Made by a program: the position numbers and the translations under genes. A DNA stretch of 64,000 bases from Arcuatula senhousia (lineage: Eukaryota > Mollusca > Bivalvia > Mytilida > Mytilidae): contig OZ020303.1 in the NCBI GenBank assembly GCA_963971305.1, positions 64,790,867-64,854,866 on the forward strand, read 5' to 3'. Below, in pieces: positions 13,001-19,907 of this stretch (positions within the stretch are counted from its first letter, which is position 1; each line of letters begins with the position of its first letter). The notes under the pieces were generated by a model, which saw nothing but the letters and a program-made list of their open reading frames with translations, was not told the origin of the DNA and ran no database searches.

Positions 13001-16000
13001 AATTGAAGATCTCAATGGTCCTGACTTGGTACAGGCATTTCAAAAGAAATGGTGGGTTATCATGTAACATTTTATAGGAGCTAATTTCTCTATGTTTAAT
13101 TTTAGGAAAGGAGATATGATTACAGATGATACTCGATACTTTCCCTGGCTGATTCTTGTTAAAACGGTAATAATTTAATTGTAACTTTTAGTTTATTATG
13201 GCGCTGATAAATATTTTCAAGCTTTTATATTATATGTATAACATTTTTGTATGGTTGGTATAGAACTATTTTTAACTAGAGAATATAACAAAACTACCAA
13301 ACTACATGTATGATTATCATTCTCAAATATCTATGAAGAAAAGACAAAACAAGGCAAAGATTACAAATTTAAAACGGTCTTGACTTGATATAGGCAAACA
13401 TTTAGACACAATATAGGTCGGATGATCGTATAAGTTCAAATAAAGTACTAACAGTAAAATTTAATTGATCTTGAAAAGCAAGATTTACCAACACTGATGA
13501 CATTTCATTTAACAAATTATTGACGTTTGTGCAAAAGATGTTTTCTCCATTGTAGGGAAGTGTTTTTGTTTACAAAAGGCTGAAGAAAGTCGTTCCTGTA
13601 AATAACAAAAATAAAGGTAAATGGACATTGAAAATTAGTTGTGTCCCGTTTAAGAGTATGAAATAAGTTGTGTAAACTAATAAATAACATCCCAGAATAA
13701 AAATCACAAATTGCAGCTCAATGAAATCTGTTCGTCGCTATATGAATATTGAGTGTGCTCTTTACTCATGTTACTGGTTATAGAGACGTTCTTCCACCAA
13801 GACTGTGTATATATATAACGGATCAATTATAAACATTACCATTAAATAATTCTACATGATAACTTATGTAATCACACCCATTATAAATTCAGCATACTTG
13901 AATCCTTTGTTTATATTTACTATTCTTATGCTTTGCATAATTTAGCTCTGCTGGTGGAGTTTAAATTCCCCGAGGTTAGCCCGCTCTGGCACCAACACTT
14001 TTGAGTTGGAGAATACATCAAAGCTTTAAATTATCCGTCCAAATTTCAAAATTGTCTAATCCCTAAGGTTCTTCCTACCCCAGACATAGGTTGAATATCT
14101 TAGTAATAATTTGGTTCCCCAGTTTGGTATTTTTGGTTATACTGTTCTATGCTCTTCATATTCATACAGTGTTTGGCATTTTCAATATTTTTGGTAGAGC
14201 GCCTCTGATGAGTCTTGAACAGACGAAACGCGCGTCAGGCGTAGCAAAATTTATTGTCTGGAACTTTGTTGTCATTTGTATTTTTTACATGCATTATATT
14301 CATCTTCGTTAAAGAACCAGCGAAGCCTACTACTGAAAAGGAAAAGAAAGACATAACAGAAAAACGTGAACTCACCAGACGACAACTTCTCAGTGACATT
14401 CGAATCCCTGTGCGGCAAAATGTTGAAATAGATCCCAGAATTGTAGAAAACAAAAACGGGAAACCTAGTAAATTCATACACCCAGACGAACGACAGGAAG
14501 AGGGAACAGAAATAACAGATTTTTTACCGGATGTTTATGAACGGTCAAAACCTTCCGACGGAAAAAATAAATACTCATTTCACCGTATTCAGGATCAATT
14601 GTTAAAACGGACTACACCTCCTCATTTTGAGCCATCAAAATCGCCATACTCTGTAGAAAGCAGTGAATCACATCACACAAGACAAGAATCAACATTCAAT
14701 ATGAGTTCTAAAGAAGGTTGGTTATATATCATTATTTAAAATGTAGTTTCGTTAATAGTATTTACTATCACAGAAAAATTATAGAACCCCATATTTTAAC
14801 TCTGTCAATGTTTTATTATTACTAACAAAACTTGAAGAACACAATATTAAAATCAAAAAGTCCTTTTTAGTATTTTACATGTTGAAAATCTGAAGACTTA
14901 AATTTATCTCCAACACAAATTGATTTTTACTAAAATGATCCCCATTCAATCTGTTCTTGATCTTTATTTGTTTACAACATTTAAACTCGTAAAGCATGTT
15001 GTTCTGTACATAGACAGCGTTCCCAACGTACATGGAACAGGTCAGACCAGTTGATCCAAAAGTCTTTTTAAGTTGTGATGATCGGACAACATTGTATGTT
15101 CTTTCAATATATGTATTGAGAACGTTTTGTAATTGTACATAAATGGCTTAGTTGATATTTTTTCAATTAAATAATTGAAGCATTTAAATGTAGAAATTTC
15201 GAATCACCATTTGTTGCAAAGTGCATCAGAGAGTTTTGTAGAATATTGTATTCGACTACAATGTCGTAAGGTTAACGCATGACTTTTTAGTGATGATACA
15301 TATTTATCTACTTATGGTTGATTATGGTTATAAATTTTATTCTAGGGTCTAAAAGTGTGATCGAACCTGACGAAAAAGAGACAAAATTGAGTGAAAGCAT
15401 TTGGTTAAAAGCAAAAGCAAGGGTTAGTTTTATATTCACTTACGTTAATATGTACTCTTTCAAACAATATTTATAGTTTATTAACTAATAAGGGGTGGCG
15501 AATATCAATTTTAATGTCACAAGTGTCATAACGCCGGGATCAAACAAGTGCGCAGAACAAGTTCCGCGCACGATTTGAAACCCCTGTCGTGATTCGACAC
15601 AAGTGACATTAAAATTTATATTTGCCATCCCGAATTGGTTATACTATCTTTTATATAGTACATAATTTGGATAAACGTGACAAATAAAACATCAAAATAA
15701 TGAAAACAAAAGAAATTATTGATTGATGTATTGTGTATAGCGTACTATTAAATCTATGTTATTTATTTATTTCGGGAAACACACGAGGGTTAAATCAATC
15801 TAATCAAAATTAGGGTTAAATAAATTCGCACGCAAGTAAGATAAATCATGTAAATCACTCCGTGAATATCTAGAAAATAACTCGGAAATCACGATATTTC
15901 ATCTATATCTATGTAATAAAATGATTCAATAGGGTCTAAAAAAGGTACGCAACATTACCAATTGATGTTAAATAATTTTAAGATTATAGATATTTCGGAC

Positions 16001-16412
16001 AGTCGTATGGCCTTCATCAGTATAATAAACAATTTTCAAATAACCTTACTTAAAACAGGTCATTCTAAACAATATTTAATAAAACTTACATATTAACTTG
16101 CATATCGGTCTTGTTTTTACTCTAAATAACAACCTTATCGGCGCATTTTTTAACATTGTATTAGATTAATAAGCCATTACTTCGATGCCAGCAACAAAGT
16201 TTGATGTTGAGTTGGTGTTCATCAACAACAAACATCACGTTCTTCCTACTCCAGACATTGATCTTAGTCAGAGTTCGGTTCAAAGTTCAGTATTTTTTGT
16301 TTCATTATACTATGCTTTTCATATTCATAAAGTGTTTGCATCTTCAATTTTTAGCTCACCTGGCCAAAGGCCATGTGAGCTATTGCCATCACTTGGCGTC
16401 CGTCGTCGTCGT

Positions 16413-16447
<35 letters not shown>

Positions 16448-19069
16448 CGTCGTCGTTAACTTTTCTTCAAACCTCTTCTCCTCTGAAACGGCTGCACAGA
16501 TTCAAACCAAATTTGGTCTGGTGGTACTTTAGGGTATCTCCCACAGAACTGATGTGGGGATTTTTGATTCGTCAAAAAACATGGCCGCCGTTGCTAAAAA
16601 TAGACCAGGGGGGTCAGACTACTGTTTTTGGCTTGTAAATCAAAAAATATAAGAGATAGATGAAATCTGATGCCACGCTACTGCTTCAGCATCAAAAGCT
16701 CTACAAAAGTCGTCATTGAGTCGAAGTTGTCAGATGACCCCTTATGGGAGTTACAGCCCCTTAAAGGTGAAAAATAGCATTTTTTCATGTTTTTGGCCTA
16801 TGGAATGAAAACTATTGCAGATAGACAGAAGCTGTTGCTTGCTTAAATGTTCAGTTCATTTAGCTCTATAAAAGTCTCCATAAGGTCAAAGTTGTCAGAT
16901 GACCCCTTATAGGGGTTATGGCCCCATAAAGGCAAAAAATAGAGTTTTTGGCCTATAGAATGAAAACTATTGCAGATAGAGAAAAGCTGTTGCTTGCTTA
17001 AATGTTCAGCTCGTTTAGCTCTACACAAGTCTCCTATGGTCGAAGTTGTCAGATGACCCCCTTTAGGGGTTACAGCCCCTTAAAGGCAAAAAATAGTGTT
17101 TTTGGCCTATGGAATGAAAACTATTGCAGATAGAGAAAAGCTGTTGCTTGCTTAAATGTTCAGCTCATTTAGCTCTACAAAAGTTTCCATAGGGTCAAAG
17201 TTGCCAGATGACCTCTTATAGTGGTTATGGCCCCTTAAAGGCAAAAAATAGTGTTTTTGGCCTAAAGAAAGAAAACTTTTGCAGATAGAGAAAAGATGTT
17301 GCTTGCTTAAATGTTCAGCTTAATTAGCTCTATAAAAGTCTTTTTTAGGGTTGAAGTTGTCAGATGACCCCTTTAAGGGGTTATGGCCCTTTAAAGATGA
17401 AAAATAGTGTTTTTTGCTTTGGAATGAAAACTATTGCAGATAGAGAAAAGCTTTTTATTGCTTAAACATTCAGCTCATTTAGCTATACAAAAGTCTTTAA
17501 AGGGTTGACATTAAGACCAGGTGAGCGATTCAGGCTCCTGGGAGCCTCTTGTTGAGGAGGGCGCCTCTGATTAGTCTTCAATAGACGAAACGCGTGTCTG
17601 GAACTTTATTGTATTTTTGACCTCATATTTTGTCATAGTATTTCATGTATTTTCACTATCGTTTTTGTGTCACTGATGTTTTTTTTACAATTTTTTTCAA
17701 AGTTTCGTATAAACACACACTTTTATAAAAGAATCTATTTGGTTGTCTTATAAATTGTCGTTATTTAAGATCGATGAAAAGCTGGAAGAGGAAGAAACTA
17801 CTGAAATAGTACATATCAACACAATCACCAATGGACAGATTTTTGTAAGTATATTTTCTCCTATGTTATAGAAACACAAAAAAGAAGTAAACTCTTATAA
17901 AACCATTGGAGAGCAGAAGCAGACTGGATCTAAACTCTGATTCAAATATTAATTACTGATACAAGGAAACAAGACTTAAGATTTAATCAACAGTTGGGGT
18001 GAGGTTGTACATTTGTATAATATTTCTACATATACATGTTTGCAATGTTTCTGTGGAATGACAATAATATTATGAAATCTTACCATCCAAATGTCTTTTA
18101 AGGGATTTGACTTTCATTAGATCGATCGTTGACGCAAGAAGGAACTGCTTACCACTTTTGAACTCCTGAGTTTACTCTTGTTTCGTCTTGAGTTATTATT
18201 ATTTTTTTTTTGTATATTCTGTGGCTTGGGGATTTTTTTAGGACCATATGTATACCGATTTAGTCATGTTTTTTTTGGAATCATGACGTTCGATAATCCC
18301 ATTGTTACATCTTTGTTTTTTTCATGCCTCGTACCTTTTTATAGACAGAATTGTAGTAACTGAATAAAACAGATGTACACAAACACATATCCGAGAGGAG
18401 ACAAAAAAGAAATTGTTATTGTTTTAGGGTTTAGATGATATAATGATAGACAAGCGAGTAGAACAACGACAAAGCTTTAGTGTGTTTAGTAGCGGAGCTG
18501 ATATAATCTTTATTGACAAATACTTCTTTAAAGAAAATATGACTGAAAAATTTAGGAGCAATATAGTCAAATATGTAAGTATTAAATTCATGTTGATTTT
18601 TTCAGAATAAAGATTTGAGTTATCCTTCTTCAAATAATTGTTCGAAATTGTGTTAACATAGCCATGTACTCTAAACCAAACTTGGTATTCCTCTTTCAAT
18701 AGGTTTTCTCTATATTTAAAAGGTGTGTAAAGTGATTCTATTTTCTCTAAATGCCATTGGTGTTGTAAAAATACAGATTTCATTTGAAAACTGACTATAA
18801 TAAATGAAAAGTGCGAGTGAAATGGAATTGTATAATTCAACATTTTAATTTTGTATGCTTTAACTAATTAACTAACCTACTTATATGTATTCTGACTGAT
18901 AATTTTCTTTTTCTGTTTACAGTTTTGTCCATATCCTTCTGATACAGAACTACAAGAACAATTACAAGCCCAGGTTGATTGGAACGCATACAAATCCCTG
19001 ACATTAGATAAAACACTATATTTGTTACAAAAGGAGTCAAATCTGAGAAAGTCTCAAAATTTCCATTAA
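943..19069 (+). CDS. CNBD2: CNBD2-like cyclic nucleotide-binding domain protein (14 exons, 5' end outside window)
   Basis: Exons joined: 943-1060, 1882-1956, 4613-4701, 5915-5988, 6305-6381, 11502-11656, 12469-12546, 13106-13166, 13556-13616, 14315-14716, 15346-15422, 17770-17844, 18428-18574, 18923-19069. All introns are GT-AG and phases agree, giving 544 codons plus TAA. The protein has a CNBD2-type leader (TRRILMKPPRDRTDEEVFK), then a cyclic-nucleotide domain with RRIILRQGH, SYFVLSG, GDEFG and PRECTV (phosphate-binding cassette; the usual FGE is FGD). A second cNBD-like half follows (KGDMITDD, WLILVKTGSVFVYKRL), then a charged linker in exon 10 and a C-terminal domain ending in KSQNFH. In mouse the orthologue (CRIS) binds cAMP and is needed for normal spermatogenesis; that role here is inferred. 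The start codon and promoter lie left of the window. Identification is from motif recognition, without a search. Confidence 0.87.
1882..1956 (+). CDS. CNBD2: CNBD2-like exon, TRRILMKPP leader motif
   Basis: The acceptor is ttttgtag and the donor GTATAA; there are 25 whole codons. The motif ETRRILMKPPRDRTDEE is the most family-specific signature of CNBD2 proteins, just N-terminal to the cyclic-nucleotide domain. Confidence 0.87.
1957..4612. other. CNBD2-like intron, no recognised element
   Basis: 2.7 kb of A+T-rich intron with no coding signature. Around 3325-3365 the minus strand reads AATGCTG-CTGATTAGAGG, resembling the 3' part of the repeat at 30680-31020, but too diverged to call. Confidence 0.5.
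4613..4701 (+). CDS. CNBD2: CNBD2-like exon, start of cNBD helix
   Basis: The acceptor is acattgtag and the donor GTTTGT, which is weaker than consensus. It encodes ALGNIKDIAQYPFRMQ and then REIAKFGEYER, the helical entry of the cNBD. It ends with two bases of a codon that the next exon completes. The frame stays open past the donor for some codons, but only splicing here keeps the cNBD alignment. Confidence 0.83.
5915..5988 (+). CDS. CNBD2: CNBD2-like exon, cNBD beta-roll start
   Basis: Encodes SFGGRRIILRQGHPPSASYF followed by VLSGE, the conserved 'R.I..QG......YFVLSG' beginning of a cyclic-nucleotide-binding beta-roll. The donor is GTAAGA. Confidence 0.88.
6305..6381 (+). CDS. CNBD2: CNBD2-like exon, cNBD middle strands
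   Basis: Encodes MFELIYETSDGKPKLGQ and then SIVKGDEFG. GDEFG leads into the phosphate-binding cassette. The acceptor is ttgtttag and the donor GTAAGT. The following 5.1-kb intron holds the Penelope-like element and one tandem-repeat element. Confidence 0.88.
6655..6860 (+). repeat. 3'-UTR fragment of the 'YDKRDDFNF' retroelement (copy A)
   Basis: Matches the 3' untranslated tail of the element seen best at 46842-47097: 'ttaagttcgcgttgttgatt', then 'ttgttcgtgtt', then 'ttcggacttttgacactcga' and 'ttggtgcctcttt'. It is 5'-truncated, so only the tail remains. It lies in sense within the CNBD2-like intron. Confidence 0.75.
7326..9350 (+). CDS. Penelope-like reverse transcriptase with GIY-YIG endonuclease
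   Basis: 674 codons without a stop. Early residues carry SDIVIKPADKGGAVVAWD, then FYMLPKIHKLGNPGRPIVSA, both hallmarks of Penelope-like RTs. RT motif A is FTMDVTALYTSIPN, motif B GGVAMGTKMGPSFACLFVGY, and motif C RFIDDVFGV with the catalytic DD; SLSFLDINCTI and FFKPTD follow. A Cys-rich linker (CKRTRCSTCPF and CKRCS) leads to a GIY-YIG nuclease: MIYVGETCRRLGDRFVEHK, with the later Glu in FLEQRIIKFLG. These proteins copy RNA at a nicked target. All catalytic motifs visible here are intact. The first ATG, at 7776, falls inside the RT domain, so it is not the natural start. The copy probably cannot move as it stands because the N-terminus is missing. Confidence 0.92.
   Translation, partial: YKLIKLLHYLVNSLRKKSNFTPKASLFPILQDYFRTCQSQIDSLDTKPLKRHNLTSDERAALHQLRTRSDIVIKPADKGGAVVAWDARCYVSEGEFQLSDSQFYTELRSNNTKINQKSVKDFIKTSIENDDLPEEASRLVVSQPRTSRFYMLPKIHKLGNPGRPIVSACSCPTEHISSFLHDIFIPIVENLPTYIKDTTHALNILEFFEPENSDFRLFTMDVTALYTSIPNNDALVALKHFLDRRPNPHISTDIVLRMAELVLNLNTFQFDGKFYNQSGGVAMGTKMGPSFACLFVGYLEEKMFSEYIGPVPELAKRFIDDVFGVSSDSEEELKSFINFVSSYHPAIKYTFNITQDSLSFLDINCTITDGKISTSVFFKPTDAHCYLNYESCHPSSCKDAIPKSQFLRLRRICNDDKDFGIQCNKMRSFFTKRGYPDKVLDRAVSSVSRVNRREAMEPRVKSTNDRVPLVLTYHPHNVAIQNILIRNFKSIVLKDEYMSTVFADSTPITAFRKGKSLKQHLVSSSYRSSRQPASYKGTRPCKRTRCSTCPFTWETDAVVGPSKIFQLKDGFTCITENVVYAIRCKRCSMIYVGETCRRLGDRFVEHKNSVTRDTECPVGEHFRGSGHSIKDMQVTVLLQTHHGEKQRQFLEQRIIKFLGTARPFGINVKNQIIS
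9521..9555 (+). ncRNA. Hammerhead-like hairpin in the Penelope-like 3' tail
   Basis: GCCC (9521-9524), CCGACGA (9525-9531), one extra A, GGC-UGAAA-GCC stem-loop (9533-9543), GAAA (9544-9547), AUUU, then GGGC (9552-9555) able to pair with the first GCCC. This is the order of a hammerhead with a vestigial stem III, but the core has C for the invariant U and an extra A. Penelope-like elements are known to carry hammerhead motifs. This one is probably a variant or a relic. Confidence 0.35.
9715..11297 (+). mobile_element. Tandem-repeat (HINE/pearl-like) element, CACCTGG family, copy 1
   Basis: Starts TTAGCTCACCTG with a near-terminal hairpin (AGCTCACCTG ... CAGGTGAGCT, 9717-9750). A (GTC)n stretch follows, then about eight diverged monomers of roughly 150-170 bp sharing 'aaaactattgcagata', 'gcttgcttaaatgttcagct' and 'gttgtcagatgacccctt'. 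It ends ACCAGGTGAGCGATGAGGAG and CCTCTTGTT. No coding capacity. The layout matches non-autonomous Helentron-type elements (HINE/pearl) of bivalves; that assignment is inferred. Confidence 0.8.
9770..9790 (+). repeat. (GTC)n microsatellite
   Basis: Short GTC run next to the 5' hairpin of the element at 9715-11297. The same block sits at the same place in the copy at 16353. Confidence 0.85.
11502..11656 (+). CDS. CNBD2: CNBD2-like exon, phosphate-binding cassette
   Basis: Begins DKAIIDETPRECTVITKEP. PRECTV supplies the Arg that contacts the cyclic phosphate in cNBDs; the preceding Glu of the usual FGE is Asp. It continues TELLSLKKKHFRRIF and the linker to FLR. The donor GTTAGA at 11657 was chosen because it joins in phase to HLPYMKGFP of the next exon. 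Confidence 0.87.
11770..12060 (-). repeat. Possible tRNA-derived SINE fragment
   Basis: On the minus strand GGTTCGATCC (around 12043-12052) fits an RNA polymerase III B box. It is followed by a G+C-rich body unlike the neighbouring intron. No convincing A box is seen. A 63-residue minus-strand open frame here has no recognisable domain. Confidence 0.35.
12469..12546 (+). CDS. CNBD2: CNBD2-like exon, LPYMKGFPIDKL segment
   Basis: Encodes HLPYMKGFPIDKLEENSEKV and KTQYFK, the 'L...P.F..FPI.KL' linker between the two cNBD-like halves. The acceptor is ttcatag and the donor GTAAGG. It ends two bases into a Lys codon. Confidence 0.85.
   Translation, partial: ALTIHERISDRQIRRKFRKSQNPVF
12900..13070. 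repeat. Diverged dispersed repeat upstream of exon 8
   Basis: Contains 'gacaaaacaaggaagac' and 'ggtcctgacttggtacaggc'. Similar sequence lies at 13255-13435 beyond the exon, and a close inverted match to 13017-13058 lies at 49467-49508. Confidence 0.6.
13106..13166 (+). CDS. CNBD2: CNBD2-like exon, second cNBD-like half
   Basis: Encodes KGDMITDDTRYFPWLILVKT, the 'G..I..D.....W..LVK.G' strand pattern of a degenerate second cNBD. The acceptor is ttttag and the donor GTAATA. Diverged copies of one short repeat lie on both sides of this exon. Confidence 0.85.
13255..13435. repeat. Diverged dispersed repeat downstream of exon 8
   Basis: Contains 'aagacaaaacaaggcaaaga' and 'cggtcttgacttgatatagg', aligning with 12900-13070 in the same order and orientation but with many differences. 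Confidence 0.5.
13556..13616 (+). CDS. CNBD2: CNBD2-like exon, GSVFVYK strand
   Basis: Encodes GSVFVYKRLKKVVPVNNKNK, completing the second cNBD-like beta-strand pair. The acceptor is ccattgtag and the donor GTAAAT. The next intron contains the intact hammerhead element. Confidence 0.85.
13944..14279 (+). mobile_element. Hammerhead-bearing short retroelement (retrozyme/SINE-like), copy 1
   Basis: Begins near 'gctctgctggtggagtttaa' and ends 'ttgtctggaactttgttgtc'. Four further full or partial copies are in this window (16228-17625 interrupted, 21199-21478, 51045-51093, 51960-52303). It has no coding capacity. Its 3' third carries an intact type I hammerhead ribozyme (14199-14242). Mussel genomes are known to carry small hammerhead elements called retrozymes; membership is inferred from layout. 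It is in sense within the CNBD2-like gene, ending about 35 nt before exon 10. Confidence 0.8.
14199..14242 (+). ncRNA. Type I hammerhead ribozyme, intact core
   Basis: Stem I is GCGCCU (14199-14204) with AGGCGU (14237-14242), six pairs counting one G-U. The core CUGAUGA is at 14205-14211. Stem II is GUC/GAC with loop UUGAACA (14212-14224). GAAA is at 14225-14228. The very short stem III is within A-CGCGCGU (14228-14235), and the cleavage triplet GUC ends at 14236. All conserved core bases are present, and GACGAAACGCGCGUC resembles the Schistosoma hammerhead. Predicted self-cleavage after 14236 lies 78 nt before exon 10 of the host gene. Confidence 0.87.
14315..14716 (+). CDS. CNBD2: CNBD2-like exon, long charged linker
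   Basis: This is the largest exon (402 nt). It encodes a hydrophilic, Lys/Glu/Pro/Ser-rich, probably disordered linker starting EPAKPTTEKEKKDITEK and ending MSSKEG. The acceptor cttcgttaaag was chosen over ccag six bases downstream because only it keeps phase with the previous exon. The donor GTTGGT is non-consensus. The polypyrimidine tract is weak, and the branch-point region is partly made of the tail of the hammerhead repeat. Confidence 0.85.
15346..15422 (+). CDS. CNBD2: CNBD2-like exon
   Basis: Encodes GSKSVIEPDEKETKLSE and SIWLKAKAR after acceptor attctag; the donor is GTTAGT. The length of 77 nt keeps phase between the linker exon and the next exon. Confidence 0.8.
15492..15631. mobile_element. 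140-bp MITE with about 36-bp inverted repeats
   Basis: The left end GGGGTGGCGAATATCAATTT continues to AATGTCACAAGTGTC. The right end, read in reverse, is GGGATGGCAAATATAAATTT continuing to AATGTCACTTGTGTC. No coding capacity. Target duplication is not obvious. Confidence 0.8.
15960..16190 (-). repeat. Possible Penelope-type 3' fragment
   Basis: Minus-strand sequence around the motif at 15983-16026 (including 'gcgccgataaggttgttatt') resembles the non-coding tail of a Penelope-like element. No RT or GIY-YIG coding remains. Confidence 0.4.
15983..16026 (-). ncRNA. Hammerhead-like motif (Penelope-type tail), minus strand
   Basis: On the minus strand: AUUAUA (stem I), CUGAUGA (16020-16014), an extra A, a GG...CC stem II around CCAUACGACUGU, GAAA (15996-15993), UAUC, then UAUAAU pairing perfectly with the first strand. 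The arrangement parallels 9521-9555 and has a full CUGAUGA core, but it keeps the extra A between core and stem II. Activity is uncertain. Confidence 0.45.
16228..17625 (+). mobile_element. Hammerhead-bearing short element (copy 2), split by a tandem-repeat element
   Basis: The left part, 16228-16352, matches the middle of the element at 13944-14279 ('ttcttcctactccagacatt', 'tatgcttttcatattcata'). The right part, 17554-17625, matches its end. The element 16353-17553 is inserted between them in a T run. The hammerhead here is broken: the core reads CTGATTA, and the 3' strand of stem I is deleted (17561-17600). Confidence 0.75.
16353..17553 (+). mobile_element. Tandem-repeat (HINE/pearl-like) element, CACCTGG family, copy 2
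   Basis: Same layout as 9715-11297: hairpin AGCTCACCTGGCCAAAGGCC-ATGTGAGCT, a long (GTC)n block (about 16400-16456), about five monomers of roughly 155 bp ('aaaactattgcagatagaga', 'tgttgcttgcttaaatgttc'), then ACCAGGTGAGCGATTCAGG and CCTCTTGTT. Ser-rich or Arg-rich open frames here are by-products of the GTC repeat. It is inserted inside the older element 16228-17625. Confidence 0.85.
17770..17844 (+). CDS. CNBD2: CNBD2-like exon
   Basis: Encodes IDEKLEEEETTEIVHINTIT then NGQIF; acceptor ttatttaag, donor GTAAGT. It lies shortly after the nested repeat block 16228-17625. Confidence 0.8.
18428..18574 (+). CDS. CNBD2: CNBD2-like exon, C-terminal domain
   Basis: 49 codons encode GLDDIMIDKRVEQRQSFSVF and then SSGADIIFIDKYFFKE. 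The 'SGAD.I.I.K..F' pattern recalls the C-terminal conserved region of CNBD2. The acceptor is gttttag and the donor GTAAGT. Confidence 0.85.
18923..19069 (+). CDS. CNBD2: CNBD2-like last exon with stop
   Basis: Encodes FCPYPSDTELQEQLQAQVDW then NAYKSLTLDKTLYLLQKESN and ends KSQNFH-TAA (stop 19067-19069). 'YPS...L...L.....W..Y' is the usual CNBD2 C-terminus. I saw no perfect AATAAA in the next 200 bases. Confidence 0.86.
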   Translation, partial: FCPYPSDTELQEQLQAQVDWNAYKSLTLDKTLYLLQKESNLRKSQNFH

Positions 19070-19093
19070 CAAACTATGCATTATATTTTATTA

Positions 19094-19110
19094 ATTTATT
19101 TATTTATTTA
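19094..19110 (+). promoter_or_regulatory. AU-rich element-like ATTTA repeat in 3' UTR
   Basis: Four overlapping ATTTA pentamers lie 25 bases after the stop codon of the CNBD2-like gene. Such clusters act as mRNA-stability elements in animals. The base composition here is so A+T-rich that chance is possible. Confidence 0.3.
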
Positions 19111-19469
19111 AAATATTTTTACTGTATTTTATCATTTCTTGTTAGTGATTTAAGGATTGAAGAAAAGCTATGTAGGATCATGTTATTAATGGTTCTCCTC
19201 AACGTTAAGCCGCTCTGCCATTAATATTTTTCTGTAGGGACATAATTATTATTCATTTAAGTATCAACCGACATTTATATAGAGTTGGAAACATAGAGTT
19301 TCTACTATCTGACATATGTTGGTCTTATTTTTGAATTTGACACTCTGAAGACTTTGGTTTTCCCACTGTGGATTTCAAACTTTCGATTGTTTCACTTAGG
19401 CGTCCTCAGAAATTGACAGTACCAAAACACAACACAAACCCATTGATATCATAGTCATGTTTTTGTGAT

Positions 19470-19578
19470 GTCTGGTTTTTTTTTTTCGTGCTGTTCTAGT
19501 TGATGTTAACTGACTTTGTTTTTGCCCTTTCGGACTTTTACATTCGGAAGCCCAATTGGTACCTCTGCTTCTTCCACA
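19470..19578 (+). repeat. 3'-tail fragment of the 'YDKRDDFNF' retroelement (copy B)
   Basis: 'ttcgtgctgttctagttgat', 'ccctttcggacttttacatt' and 'ttggtacctctgcttctt' match the element tail. 5'-truncated; it lies 400 bases after the end of the CNBD2-like gene. Confidence 0.6.
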
Positions 19579-19591
19579 GATATAGATATAT

Positions 19592-19750
19592 ATCTTCTAC
19601 AACGCGATCGAGGTGATTATGGAATTTCTAACACAAGAGAAATAAATTTGATTATTTTGATGGTGAGGCTTACCGAGCGATTAAAATGTCAAATTTATTT
19701 CTCGAGATGTTAGAAATTCCATAATCATTGAGAATTTAGTTGTAGAAGAT
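19592..19750. repeat. Foldback (long hairpin)
   Basis: The arm 19615-19651 (gattatggaatttctaac...) is the near-complement of 19689-19726 (...gttagaaattccataatc). An outer pair ATCTTCTACAAC (19592-19603) and GTTGTAGAAGAT (19739-19750) extends the stem. Probably a small inverted-repeat element or recent inverted duplication. Confidence 0.75.
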
Positions 19751-19907
19751 TTTTCTCTAATGTATACAGGTAAATAATCGCAAAAAGGTTGATCATCAAT
19801 TGCACGTGCAAATACGCTGAGAACAAAATTTTCTCTAGAGGTGAGAAATATTTTTTTCACAACTGGTGTAGAGGTTGACAAATCAGACGAAAATTAGAGA
19901 ATACATG

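Noticed and set aside
16185..16638. Two overlapping open frames with Ser-rich and Arg-rich runs
   Set aside because: Produced by the (GTC)n microsatellite of the tandem-repeat element; no conserved domain.
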